A stretch of 64,000 nucleotides of DNA. Source: Theobroma cacao (Eukaryota; Streptophyta; Magnoliopsida; Malvales; Malvaceae). Below the pieces are notes generated by a model. The model was not told the origin of the DNA. It worked only from the letters and a program-made list of their open reading frames with translations, and made no database searches. Position 1 is the first letter of the stretch, and every line of letters begins with the position of its first letter. The position numbers and the translations under genes are program-made. Location of the stretch: positions 10,326,252 through 10,390,251 of the forward strand of contig NC_030853.1 of the NCBI RefSeq assembly GCF_000208745.1, read 5' to 3'. Shown piece after piece: positions 34,961 to 47,617 of this stretch.

Positions 34961-36231
34961 ACAAGAGTTTCTCGCTGCATTGAGAATCCATTTCGCTACT
35001 GCGAAATTTCTTGCTAAATGAGAATCCATTCTTACTGTAGTGAAATTTAGAGCATGGATTATGGCTGCCTATCTGAGAGTTTCTCACTGCAGCGAAAATG
35101 AATCTCGCTGCAATGAGAAACAGAGCAATTTAGTTGAAGGGGTCTTGTTACATCAAAAAGCCATTTTCTTTATGAAATGAAAAGCAATTTGGGAGCAATT
35201 AACAATGCCAACATACAACACATTCACAAATATTTTCATAAACTTTCTATAACATATATATACATACATCATCATGCATACCATCCCACCACACTCAGCT
35301 CATGTGCACTCCCTACTCGCACATACCTAGGTCATCATCAGCTCATGTGCACTCCCACACCGCACATAGCTGGGTCATCATTATCACACCAAAGGAGCAT
35401 CCAAAGCATAATATACATATCAATATAATGTGATAATGCATGAACTATTCATATTGCACATTTTACAAGATAAAAACATTTCATCAAGGGCTTGTTCCCC
35501 AAGTATATTTTTTTAAAGCAAAAACAAATGAAACTTTCAAATGATTTATTTAAACATGTAGGCACTTCTCAAAACATTTTGAAATGCAAGTTCACTCATT
35601 GGTATTTGTTGAATCTTAGATCGACTCTAACTTCCACTAATGCTCCGAATGGAGATGTGGGGTCTCGTTGGAACCTATCACAAACAATAGTATCACAAAT
35701 CAACTCAATTCACATAACCATAATTCTAAAAGCTATCTCCTAATTCATGTTCAACTAGTTATTCCTAAGTAGATTCCAATTGCCATTAAGTGGCTATTTA
35801 CTTTCTCTATTCTAATCACACTAAAGATGAATAAATAACCTTAACTACAAAACATTCACAAATCTATCCAATAGCCATTCTCAACAACTTAAAAATCAAC
35901 TCTAATTCACTACTCACCTGGGTAGCTTTGTAATTGAATTCCTTTCCAAAATTTTAAAAGCTATTATAGAAGCTCTTTTTTTCTCTCTCTAAAACACCTA
36001 ACTAGTGAGAGGAACTATGGAAGTAAGACTTTTTAAGGGTTTTAAGGTGAGAGAGTGAAAGAGCACAAAAGGTTCTATGAAAAAACGCACAAAAGCATGA
36101 AAATTGGGGTTAACTTGAGAGAATTTATGGAGGTTTCAAAACGAGCTTCCATGGAGGTTGAAAGAAACGTGAGATGGGAGGAAGAATAAGAAAAAGCTAC
36201 TGGAAAATGAGAAGATGCTGTTGGAAAATGA

Positions 36232-36239
36232 TATTTATA
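36232..36239 (-). promoter_or_regulatory. TATA box of LARD-A 3' LTR
   Basis: TATAAATA on the minus strand, with the CT-rich start block beyond it. Confidence 0.5.
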
Positions 36240-36634
36240 GCTAAAGCTTATCCAAACTTCACTTAAATTAAGAAAATGCCCTTAACAAGTTAGCTTTTTC
36301 TTCATCCAATCCTTTGTGCAATCTTTTTACTCCTTTGACATTGAGATAAAGTCCATAATAGTCTAGAGATACTCGGGTTCACAAAAGTAAAAAATTTCAA
36401 CTCGAGATGAAAAATGACCATTTTGCCCTTACCTTGGAAATCATCATTATTTCTATTTCCTTCGTCCTTTTATCCTCATTTTCATCATTCATTTATTCCT
36501 TCGGCCTACTTATGCCTTGATAATATTAGAAAACCCATTTCTATGAGCTCACTAAGGAAAATGATGAAATTACCCCTAGTCCGTGTTATCACGTCTACTT
36601 CTAGCTATGAGTCTATAAAAATCAAGGTCTCAAA

Positions 36635-36652
36635 TTCTCCCCCACTAAAACA
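36635..36652 (-). other. Polypurine tract of LARD-A
   Basis: The minus strand reads GTTTTAGTGGGGGAGAA directly before the LTR start TTTGAGACC. Confidence 0.7.
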
Positions 36653-39600
36653 AATTCGATCCCTGAATTTAAATCGAACTATAAGACAGCGCACCTATAT
36701 GCATTGAAGAGGTGTGGATACTTGTCCGTAACACCTCTTCAACCTCCCCTATTACCTCTTCACTAGTGTGGTTTCGCCATGATGCTTTCATTGAGGCTAC
36801 ATCCTTTGAGTGGAGGTTTTGACTTGTCTATCAAGAATAGCAACTGGTTGCTCCTCATATGTTAAATCATTATTAACAAAGTTAAGTTTTATCTTCTTAA
36901 TCAATTCCTCCAATTACTCGAATTAGGGTACTATCATTGTTTATTCTCCATCCGAGGCACTAGTGCTTCATGAAAGTCTAATTTAACTATGATATAACAC
37001 TTCGTTAATCCTTACATCTTAATCATATTAATCCATTGGTATGGCTCAACCACGACATAAATTCCAATTCCTTAATATCTTTTCTTTCTCTTTTGCTCCT
37101 GAATTCTCCTCTATTCACATAGGTCAATTTCTAATAGTAGCTCTCATCATCGTGTCATCTAGACAACTCATTAAACATGTCAAATTCAAAACTCAAATCA
37201 CTATAAATAATTCTTCCCTTTAATTAATCACATAATCATCTCCATATATATATGTATGTACATACACATTTAAGAATCATCATCCATCACTATATGTAGG
37301 AACCCTCATCAATTACATTGAAGTAAATTTCCTCTATTCATTCTAATCCATAACCTAGGTTCGTCATCATATTCTCATAGCTCATGTTTCCTTTTTTACT
37401 TTTCCATTTCATACCCATAGGTCAAGTTTAATCCATGAATATTAGGGTATAATCAACACTAGATTACCCCTTCGAAGGTTTTACTTACCATTTACTTACA
37501 TCCTACCATAAATTGGTTTTTATGTAATCCACATAGATTCTCGTGGTGCCTATGCATAACTTCACATAATTTACACACTTATACTCTTTCTTATCATTTC
37601 TAATCATATGTGTAAGCTTCATCCTAACGCTCATCCTTGCGCCACATTGTCATAAACATGTCACAATCACTAATTATCATTTTCATCAAGTTACCCTCCA
37701 GTATCCATGTATGTCTTACTATTTTGTTGATTTTCCAAATTTATCTTCACTGGATCATTACATTTAAGCTATACCACAATCCTTAAAAGTCTTCTTTACT
37801 TCTTAATTGTCTTTCGTACTTCCAACATATATGTTATATTCTTATGTCATCTCGACATTACGTAGTCCAAATTCATATTCTTGTATCCTGACTCTAGATC
37901 ATGGCTTATTACCAAAATGTTTTCTCGTACATGCTTACTTGAAATATCAAATCATCATCTCTTTCCCAAGTAGATCTCTACAAATTTCGTTGTGTACTGT
38001 TATTTCCTCACCAAGGGTAATATCGATTAACTAGAGTATATCGCCATTATTCACTAAGCATTTAAAGCATAGTTCAATCCTTGCTTACCCTTATCAAGTA
38101 CTCTACTTTGATAATTACTCAAAATGAAATAACACATGTGAGGGAAACACTTTTTACCATTGTATACTCTGCCTCCACAAGCATATCGAGACCGTAACAT
38201 TATCGGGCCTACATAATGGCAAGATAATCATTGCCTCAAACCAACATTTCCAATCATTCTTAGACTTGCAACGTACCTTTGTACTACGTGACATATCAGT
38301 CACAAACACCAACGTCACTACATAACTATTAGCTCCTTGAGCTTTAATGTTTTCACATTGTGAGAACCCCTTCAAATTATCTCACCAAAATGTTCACAAA
38401 GTGGATACAAGCCCATAACTTATGGTTCATTGCCTAAAGCAGTGAACACTATCCCATCATTAAAGTTTTACTCTTATCTACCAATCATAGCTCCCTTGCA
38501 CATTTACCTATACATTGCTTGGTTGCTCACAAGCCTCTCATGGCCATGCCATTTTGATCTTTTATGGCAAGTTAACTAATATATTCTCTTATGCTTTTCA
38601 ATACACTTTCGAAACACTTAACCACATCCTTTGGTGGAATTTAGTTGAGGACTTAAACAATCAAGAGCTTACCTTCAAAACCACTCATAACTTTAACAAT
38701 CCAATGTATGCTCAATGACATTCCACCTCATAGGTTCCAACGGACATTATTTTCAAATCTCTCAAGGCATCCTTGTCCTTAATTCGGACCACACAACTAT
38801 CTTAGTATATTTGCATTGATTATTCTTAAGCTTCTTATGTTCATCATAGCAATATCCATATTTCTCCCATTATTTACCTTAATTTTCATTTACTCTTTCC
38901 TTAGCCTTTAACAAGGCTTAATCTTTTGTCTCATTTACCTACATGTCAATATATAAGGCAATAAAGAAACTTTCCAATTCATTCATATAAATACTTTTCC
39001 AAAACTTTAAAACTCCAATTAACGAAGCTTAACATCAAGTCCAAATGACCATAATTCAACTCGTAAGTTCAGCTTCATGCCCTTCACATTTTATTCATAC
39101 GTCCTAGACATGAGGTGCTCCTAGCATTGTGGTGCTGTGGTTGTTGGGGTTTACTTAATCAATGCTATTCGTCTACATTTAAGGTTACTACATTGATCAT
39201 CCTCCTCGATCATTTGGTTTTCCTCTAAGCTTACATCACAATTTCCATAGCCATTTATATTCTCGTAGGTTTATCACATATAATAAGCCAAGCCAATATT
39301 TTCAAATTCATCTCATCCCTTAACACTTGCCACCAATCAATAAATCCCACCTTAGGACATCTTTCCATATTGTATAATGAATTCACCATGTATGTATAAC
39401 ACCGCACACATAATTATTCATTGTTTCTAGTGTTCCATAATTCCTTAGTATTCGCAACTAGTTGTCTTTCTTATCTTATAACTCAAATAGTTTAACCACT
39501 TCAACTTAATATCATTATGAATTTTGTCTATCTTGATCATTCTACTTATGCTCACATCATTACTTCAAAATTCTAGAATTTATTCTTCCCCCATTTTCAT

Positions 39601-41223
39601 AATTATTTCCAATAGCGTATATTATGTCAATTTAGTATCTTATAATACCACCTATGCAACCCACCATGCATATTGTATTCAAATCTCAAATTGCTAAGAA
39701 CAATTCTTTGTTTCCACCAATGACATGAGTAACTCCACATATACATATACACATCCATTTAAATGTCAACATCCATTACCATGTGTAAGAAACCCTTTCT
39801 TACTTTTGCCAATTTTGACATTTCTACTCCACATTTCACCTTTTGTGGTATGCCAAGATCATCATTTAGGCATATTCCACTACTAAAAATTGTATACCTT
39901 TGCCATAACATTTTAAGGCAACTTAATTAGACAGTTGTTTCTAAATAACTCTTAAATACCCAAACATCAAGTTGTACACCACTTAGTGTTAAGATCTTAA
40001 CTTTACTCACCAATCCTTAACCAATTACATTTATAAAGTGAATGATTTACTTAACTGTTGCATTTCGCCCTTGCGGCTACAAAATCAAAATTTCTTAAAC
40101 TTAGGATGTAGAAACTCCCTCTTAGAACTTATCCAAAAATTGATATTTCCTAAATCCTTTACCTCTATGAAGATCACATTCAGAACTGATCATTGTTTAT
40201 CATAGATTGCATATTGAACCCAATAAACTTTTAAATTGATCGCTAAAGCAATTCGTATATCAAACTCAAATATAGAACTCCATATGGCATTTAGACTAGA
40301 TTCGACATCTTTAAGTCATTTAACTTCAAGCTATCAAATCCACAACTAATCCTTTAATCCTTTGACCTCACGCACAACATAACAAAGTTCATATTTTTCC
40401 TTAGAGAAAATTTGTTTACCAACCTTTCACTTGATGACCACACATCAATTATAATAGTCACTGAATTTCACCCTTAAGCTAATTCATGTACTTATAACTA
40501 TAAACCATAATAGTTCAAATCAAACCTTGAGATCTTGCAATTACTTAATTGAAATCGAAACTAGCTCCATCTAAGCTGCTATGCACATCGTCGACATTTA
40601 TACGCTTACAAAATATTTCAAAAGCCCAAACCATTTCTATAGGGGCATGACAAGCTCATTTAACATAGTGCACTTACCTTTGTGCACATAAACATCAGTT
40701 TACACCTTCCTCAGTACCTAGATCTATAAACTCCATGTAAATTACAACCATCACTATTCATTTCATTCAAAGTGCGCCCCTTATTTACCATTATCGTACG
40801 TGTTCCTTTGTATTGACCTTAATAATGATCCAATGTCATCCAATTTCTTCCCATTGACAATTATGGGCTTAAATTATAACTCCACTGCATGAATAAGTCA
40901 TTACGGACCTATTAATCCAGCTCCAATTTCCTTGAACTTTAATTATAGGGATTTGTTATTACATTAACCTTTCATTATGAGCATTTGCTTAAATTTTTTC
41001 CAACAACAGCTTGTGTCTCGGGTGGCATCTCAAACTCGGACAATGGCACCACTTATGACCTTTACAAAATGTTAGCAAGAGGGTAGGTTACTAGGAATAG
41101 GAGTTCATATAGCCTCCTATCTATGACTTGTGCTGTAGTCACAAACCATAAACAAGACTCTACATTAACTCTAACAACTCCGCTGACTGAAAAGAGAATC
41201 TCTAGGACTGAACTAAACCTAGA
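36653..41223 (-). mobile_element. LARD-A internal region (non-coding, 4.6 kb)
   Basis: AT-rich DNA. Frames are at most about 75 codons and none shows zinc knuckle, protease, RT or integrase motifs. Parts are homologous to LARD-B interiors: about 39100-39240 matches 52790-52950, and 39680-39790 matches the reverse complement of 10730-10850. The similarity between copies shows a shared ancestral interior rather than random filler. Confidence 0.75.
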
Positions 41224-41235
41224 GCTCTGATACCA
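41224..41235 (-). other. Primer-binding site of LARD-A, perfect initiator-Met type
   Basis: The minus strand reads TGGTATCAGAGC four bases after the LTR end (GGGCTGTGACA). All 12 bases match the standard site. Confidence 0.9.
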
Positions 41236-41951
41236 CCTTTGTCACAGCCCAATTTTTGAGCCATGATCGGTGCATGGCCCCAATGGGCATAGCCCATTAA
41301 GCCCAAGCAAGCCTTTTTATGCAATCCCGATCATCATTTCTAAAACCACATATTGTAATTCTCAACTATAAATATTTCAGTAACATTTTATAGCAATCCA
41401 TTATTCACATTTGTGTTATGTTAAAATAATGTCACCCGTTCGCCAACCTATAATGGCATCAGTAATCAAATATACATATTTGATTATTAACATGAGTCTT
41501 AGTGATCTACATTACTTATACCTATACACAGGCATAAGACTCTTGACCGTTAGTGGAGTGACCGTGGGTAAAGGTACAGGTACTGAGATGCCATAGTACC
41601 TACCAAGAAGGCGAGCATACGTGGATAATTTAATCTAAGTCCCAACTGCCTTCGAATCTGAAAACTTGAAGTTTAAAAGAGTGAGTATAAAACTCAGTGG
41701 GTGAACATAAGAAGGGAACAAGCAAACAATATGGAAAGATTTTAAAACCATGATGCACTTTTGTTAAAAATAGTGCAACTTAAGTTAATTTCTTGTAGAA
41801 CCCCCATAATTCAACCCTTAAATATTTAATTCCTTAGCGTTGAAAAATCCATGATAACCACGAAGTTAAAAAGAATAAAAATTTCAACAAATGTCTAAGC
41901 AAGACAAGCAAAACAAAGGGTTTCTCGCTACAGTGAAAAGGCATTCTTAGT

Positions 41952-42130
41952 TTGCATATGTTTCGGTTTTTCAAGTATATCTTCTAGTACAGAAGTCCAA
42001 TTGACATTATTTTTGAGTCATTAGAAAGCTAAGAAGCTGGACTAGAACTTTTATGTTTACCACCTTTCCTAGTTCTGATCGAAAGGTGGTCAAAATCTTT
42101 GTCAAAGTAAACGTAATGCACTGGAATTTT
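41952..42130 (+). repeat. Shared LTR module, 5' LTR copy
   Basis: Same module as 34772-34960 (GCATATGTTTCGGTTTTTCA onward), also antisense to the LTR. Confidence 0.65.
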
Positions 42131-43154
42131 AGAACCACCCGAGAGTTTCTTGCTCCATTCTCGCTGCAGCTAAATTCAGAACAAGGATTATGGTTGCCTA
42201 CTCGAGAGTTTCTCGTTACAGTGAAAATGAATCTTGCTACAGTGAGAAACAAAGCAATTTAGTTAAAGAGGTCTTGTTACATCAAAAAGCCATTTTCTTG
42301 CTGAAATGAAAAGCAATTTGGGAGCAATTAACATTGCCAACATACAACACATTCACAAATATTTTCATAAACTTTCTATAACATCTATATATATATATAT
42401 ACATACATCATCATGCATACCATCCCACCACACTCAGCTCATGTGCACTCCCTACTCGCACATACCCAGGTCATCATCAACTCATGTGCACTCCCATACC
42501 GCACATAGCCGAGTCATCATTATCACACCAAAAGAGCATCCAAAGCATAATATATGTCAAGCTCGACTCTACAATATGTTTATTATGCCAATCTTACATA
42601 AGAATGCATGTTTGCTTACTTGGGTACCTTGGAAATCGTTAAAGGACGGTGTTGTACCAAATGGTACAATTAAGTTTAATTAAGCTTCGAACTAGTCTGA
42701 ATAGAGATTTGAAGATGAAATTGAGAATTTTAAAACCCCAGAATGACTTAAAATGGTGATTCGGAGTTCGAAGACCGATTTGGAGTCAAATTGGAATTTT
42801 CATGATCTAGGGGCAAAATGGTCATTTTACCACCTGAGGTTAAAAATTGGAATGTTGGAAGAAGTTTTTGATCAAGATTGACTATTTAGAACATAATTTG
42901 AGTTTGAGAAGTGAAAAATTTTAATTTCAGCATTTTTTCGAGCATAAGGGTAAAATAGTTATTTTGCCGCTTAGGGGCAAAATTGTAATTTTACACCATC
43001 CAACACTTGTCCAGCACATGGATTTTACCCAACATTATCATGGATAATTGAGGAAATTTCAGTGGTGGAGAGAGATTGCTTAATGGCTAAGTATGACACA
43101 TGGACCAATGGAATAGTGACATGTGTCAAAATCTCATCCATTCATTATTTTCCT

Positions 43155-43162
43155 TATAAATT
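43155..43162 (+). promoter_or_regulatory. TATA box of nested Tekay-like LTR
   Basis: TATAAATT in CCTTATAAATTGGCAC, upstream of a CTCTTCATTATGGCCGGCC start region. Confidence 0.5.
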
Positions 43163-43296
43163 GGCACAAAATCAGCCAATTTCTCTTCATTATGGCCGGC
43201 CATAGCAAGAACAAAGGAAGAAAAGAAGAACACAAACCCTAGGTGGAAAAATTCAAGGGAAAAGTGTGAAAATTTAAGTAATCAAGCAATCAAAGG

Positions 43297-43975
43297 TAAA
43301 ATTTCTTGATTTTGACTTATGATCTACCTTTCCCATGCATTATTTTGCATTTTTCATGGTTGAATCACAAGATGTCATGAAGGATTCATAGCTGACCGAA
43401 TTTAAAGAGAGAAGATTTGATGGTTGTTTGGTTAGATTTTAAGATATTCTAGTGTTTTTAGTTAGTTAATGATGTGTAGCATGAAAATCAAACAAGAAAA
43501 ATTCATTTTCTCCCATAACCCATCATTGGCCAAATTCTCCATGTAGAATATTGATGATGATTTGGATTTTATTTCAAGTGATTTGGTTAGGAATTAGTGA
43601 TTTGTGGTGTGAGAATCAAGTAGGAAAAATCATGGTGTTGATGCACTCAAACTGGTCGAATTTTTCAAGAGAAAATGTGAGGATGATTTTGCCACATTTC
43701 AAGTTATTTAAATTGTGTTTAATGATTGGGAGTATTGGGAGAAAAATGGAGTTAATTGGAGTTGAATTGGACATATTGGCCAATTAATCAAGTGATAGAT
43801 CGAATTAGGCCAATACCAATTTAATTAGGAACCCAAATGAATTTGTGTAGAATACCGTGTTTAGACGGTAATCCGAACAATTTGCATCCCATTTCATACA
43901 TTAGTATAAAGCCTGAATTGGTTTTATAACAATTTAGCACAATGTAGTAAATGGCTTATTATGCATTATGTCTAG
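43297..43975 (+). other. Candidate intron 1 in Tekay-like LTR
   Basis: The donor is CAAAG|GTAAAA and the acceptor ATTATGTCTAG|GTGGTG. Layout parallels LTR-A intron 1. Sequence inference only. Confidence 0.3.
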
Positions 43976-44057
43976 GTGGTGAGCATTCTGGCAAAAGTAA
44001 AGAGATAGTACCCTAGGAATCAAGAATCGGAGTACGTGGAATTCAACTTCCGAAATG

Positions 44058-44932
44058 GTGAGTAACCTTATCATCATCTTAATTATCTAAAGTATGTTTT
44101 ATTCAATTTTGTGAATTTTATGGAAAATAAATTAAATGATTAATTTTTTGATTTTATAAACCAAATGTGATTTAATGAAATGATTTCATAAAATTGTCTT
44201 GAAATTGAATGATGGTTTGAAAATAGAGTAATTGGAGACTGTTTTTGTGTGTTGTAAATTCATGATTCTAATTGATTGGCTTATGGTAATATTGGCATGA
44301 ATGGTTGATTTGATAAATGTGTTGGAAATGTATAAATTGTTGATTTGCCTTGAAAGGCTGTAAAAGAAAATAAAATAATTACCATGTCATGCTATTACAA
44401 ATTTTATTGTATGGTGGGTTTAGCTTGCTGTAGTGGGCTGGTTCTGTGGGCCAGCCTATTGAGGGGCACGAAACCTGGTCATATTCATACCTCAGTATGA
44501 GAGGTGCGGATGGATCACTCTTGAGGTTAACACTTTAGAGTTCACTTCACGCCAAACCACCACATGAGGGGCACTCAGCCAACGCTAAGGAACGACTATG
44601 TTTTCAAAATAAAAACATGATTTATGCGTACGTGACTTTTTACCAACCTTGGCGGACTCAATTGGGATAGCCCTCAATCAAGGCATCCCTGATAATTGGG
44701 TATAAAAATGATTTTGGCACGAGCCAAAGTTTTAATAAATTCATAAGCCATGTTGATTACTCGATTTATATGAATTGATTTTATTTGGTTGAAACAAGTT
44801 GAAAGGTGATGAATTACAGTATGTTAAACTATTTTATCTGTCTCTATTTACTCGACTTTAAATATTTTAGATAGTATTTGTTTACTCACTGGGATTATAT
44901 AATCTCACCACCCTCCTTTCCACCCCTTTCAG
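44058..44932 (+). other. Candidate intron 2 in Tekay-like LTR
   Basis: The donor is AAATG|GTGAGT. The acceptor lies at the end of CCTCCTTTCCACCCCTTTCAG, a strong pyrimidine tract. The block TTTACTCACTGGGATTATAT before it resembles the LTR-A block TTCACTCATTGGGTTTATAC. Confidence 0.35.
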
Positions 44933-46342
44933 AATCAGGATAGTCTATACATAGCTGATTTTATCGAGGACCACCATTGGATTTGCATCCTCCAAACTGT
45001 AGATTCACAATTTTTCTTACTTTTGGTTATTCGAGGGCCCACTTGTTACTGTAAATTAAACTAAATACTTTAGCTTACTATATTACAATATATATGAATT
45101 TATTTTGCTTTTATGTTATAAAAACTATTTATGCAGTGTTCTAAAAATATTGTTTTATGAGAAAATTGAATATTTTATTCAATATTTTTATTTTATTCTA
45201 ATAATCATAATTTCATTTTAAACAAATGTTTGAGACATCCAAATTTATTTTTGTTTATGAAATATGTGTTTTGTACTCGCATACTACATTTTTAGCAGAT
45301 TTCAAGATTTTTGAGAAAAAATGACCAAAATGCCCCTATGAGAAAAAATTATTTTTCTATTGTTTTGATTTGGAAATAATTTATAATCTCTCAAAACATA
45401 ATTTTTGTGATTAATTCTCACAAGGGAAGTAAGAAAAACTGATGTTAAGCCTTGTGAGGTTTCGATTGACATTCCGGGTAATGAATGTCTATCGGGACTT
45501 CGCGGCGGTTGTCACGGGCTCGATAGGAGTTTCAGGTCGTGACAATATGCATATCAATATAATGTGATAACGCATGAACTATTCATGTTGCACATTTCAC
45601 AAGATAAAAATATTTCATCAAGGGCTTGTTCCCCAAGTATATTTTTTAAAGCAAAAACAAATGAAACTTTCAAATGATTTATTTAAACATGTAGGCACTT
45701 CCCAAAACATTTTGAAATGCAAGTTCATTCACCAGTATTTGTTGAATCTTAGACCAACTCCAACTTCCACTAATGCTCCGAATGGAGATGTGCGGTCTCG
45801 TTGGAACCTATCACACACAATAGTATCACAAATCTACTCAATTCACATAACCATAATTCTGAAAGCTATCTCCTAATTCATGTTCTACTAGTTATTCCTA
45901 ACTAGCTTCCAATTATCATTAAGTGGCTATTTACTTTCTCTATTCTAATGACACTAAAGATGAATAAATAACCTCAACTACAAAACATTCACAAATCTAT
46001 CCACTAGCCATTCTCAACAACTTAAAAATCACCTCTAATTCATTACTCACCTTGGTAGCTTTGTAATTGAATTCCTTTCCAAAAATTTTCAAGCTATTAT
46101 AGAAGCCCCCTCTTTCTCTCTCTAAAACACCTAACTAGTGAGAAGAAGTATGGAAGTAAGACTTTTTAAGTGTTTTAAGGTGAGAGAGTGAAAAAGCACA
46201 AAAGGTTCAATGAAAAAGCGCACAAAAGCATGAAAATTGGGGTTAACTTGAGAGAATTTATGGACGTTTCAAAACAAGCTTCCATGGAAGATGAAAGAAA
46301 TGTGAGATGGGAGGAAGAAGAAGAATAAGCTGCTAGAAAATG

Positions 46343-46350
46343 ATATTTAT
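46343..46350 (-). promoter_or_regulatory. TATA box of LARD-A 5' LTR
   Basis: TATAAATA on the minus strand; this would drive transcription of the LARD-A genome. Confidence 0.55.
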
Positions 46351-46752
46351 AGCTAAAGCTTATCCAAACTTAACTTAAATTATGAAAATGCCCTTAACAA
46401 GTTGGCTTTGTCTTTCTCCAATCCTTTTTGCAATCTTTTTACTCTTTTGACATTGAGATAAAATCCATAATAGTCTAGAAATACTCGTGTTCACGAAAAC
46501 TTAAAAATTTTGACCCGAGATGAAAAATAACCATTTTGCCCCTACCTTGGAAATCATCATTATTTCTATTTCCTTCATCATTTTATCCTCATTTTCATCA
46601 TTCATTTATTCCTTAGACCTACTTAGGCCTTAATAATATTAGAAAACCTATTTCTAAGAGCTCACTAAGAAAAATGACGAAATTACCCCTAGTCCGTGTT
46701 ATCACGTCTACTTTTAGCTACGAGCCTATAAAAATCAAGGTCTCACATTTTC

Positions 46753-47600
46753 CTTCTCTCTCCTAGGGTTTGGTTGTGTTGGAAAATGGTGTTAGAAGTT
46801 GCAGGTTTTGTCCCCAAGAAGTTAGGAGAAGAAAGAAGTAAGAAAAGAAGGGAAATGAAAAGAAAACAAGGAAAGTCAAATGAAAAAAAATTAGAATTTC
46901 ATGGAGGTGAAATGAAATTAGCGTTGGGTGGGTGAGGAAGAAGAAGAAAATATCTTTTGGTGAAGATAAGAACCGGTTATGGCTAAAAAAGAAAAGAGTC
47001 AAAGCTTCCTTTGGTAGCTTTGACCAAGCTAATGGCAAAATTATCATTTTGCCCTCCAAGGTTTTCACCATTTTTAATTAAGTGCTTCCACAATCTTTTA
47101 ATTCAAATTTCTTCCTATTTTTCTTCGTTAACACTTGTACCAATAAAATATCAAGTTTATGCTTCAACGCGGTATCACCATAATATTTAAATATTTACTT
47201 ACTCGCGCTAGCTTTATTTAATAAAGACACACAAGCCCCAGTAACGTCATTTTTCTCCAAAATTTCCTCATTCTTCATCTCCCCCACTTAAATTGACCAT
47301 ATACTCCTTCTTCATGAAAAATTTTGACACTGAATAAAATATTATTTTATTCTAAAATTTTTCACTTGTCTCCTTGGTACCCAAAATGTCTTATAATGCC
47401 CCGATTCACTTCTGAATCACTTTTTATCTCATTAATTCATCCTCAACAAAAATATTATTATTTAATTGTTATTTCTTCACGTGCGAAATATTTATTCCAA
47501 ACCATTCCTTTCACCCTTCATCACTTTACACATTCTAATTAACCTCAATTGGCATCCAATAAGCTTTATTAGCCATCATATCAAAGTATGGGATATTACA
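46753..47600 (-). repeat. LARD-B LTR, U3 part
   Basis: This continues the LTR broken at 34048. In element orientation it starts TGTAATATCCCATAC at 47600, next to a polypurine tract. The U3 differs from LTR-A while the U5-R part is alike, so LARD-B is a related family with its own promoter region. Confidence 0.7.
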
Positions 47601-47617
47601 GTCTTCCCCACTTAAAT
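47601..47617 (-). other. Polypurine tract of LARD-B (minus copy)
   Basis: The minus strand reads ATTTAAGTGGGGAAGAC before the LTR start TGTAATATCCC. Confidence 0.7.

Larger units (their letters stand above)
34049..36634 (-). repeat. LARD-A 3' LTR
   Basis: In + coordinates it begins TATCACAGCCC (TG decayed) and ends CAAGGTCTCAAA next to the polypurine tract. It contains palindrome copies (34738-35125), the minisatellite (35280-35385), a donor-like site (about 35917) and a TATA box. It provides the empty-site sequence for the insertion in its partner LTR. Confidence 0.9.
42555..45544 (+). repeat. Solo LTR of a Tekay-related family nested in LARD-A (2.99 kb)
   Basis: It starts TGTCAAGCTCGAC and ends CAGGTCGTGACA, flanked by ATATA (42550-42554) and ATATG (45545-45549). 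The LARD-A 3' LTR (about 35400-35430) shows the empty site. The sequence corresponds to the Tekay solo LTR at 17467-20374 in opposite orientation, but the U3 start differs, so it is a sister subfamily. It has a TATA box, splice-like signals and a U5 hairpin (45463-45494). Frames up to 78 codons have no domain. Confidence 0.9.
34049..46747 (-). mobile_element. Complete LARD-A element (non-autonomous LTR retrotransposon)
   Basis: Two LTRs of the LTR-A family (34049-36634 and 41240-46747, the latter carrying a nested 2.99-kb LTR) flank a 4.6-kb interior. The element is bounded by perfect TTTTC duplications (34044-34048 and 46748-46752). The primer site TGGTATCAGAGC and a polypurine tract are intact. 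The interior has no frame with a gag or pol motif on either strand, so it must have depended on enzymes from another element. The LTRs look about nine-tenths identical by eye. Length without the nested LTR is about 9.7 kb. Confidence 0.9.
41240..46747 (-). repeat. LARD-A 5' LTR, interrupted
   Basis: It consists of 41240-42554 plus 45550-46747 and aligns with 34049-36634 throughout. In + coordinates it begins TGTCACAGCCC and ends CAAGGTCTCACA. Palindromes (41925-42250), the minisatellite (42415-42515), a donor-like site (about 46047) and a TATA box are all kept. Confidence 0.9.
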
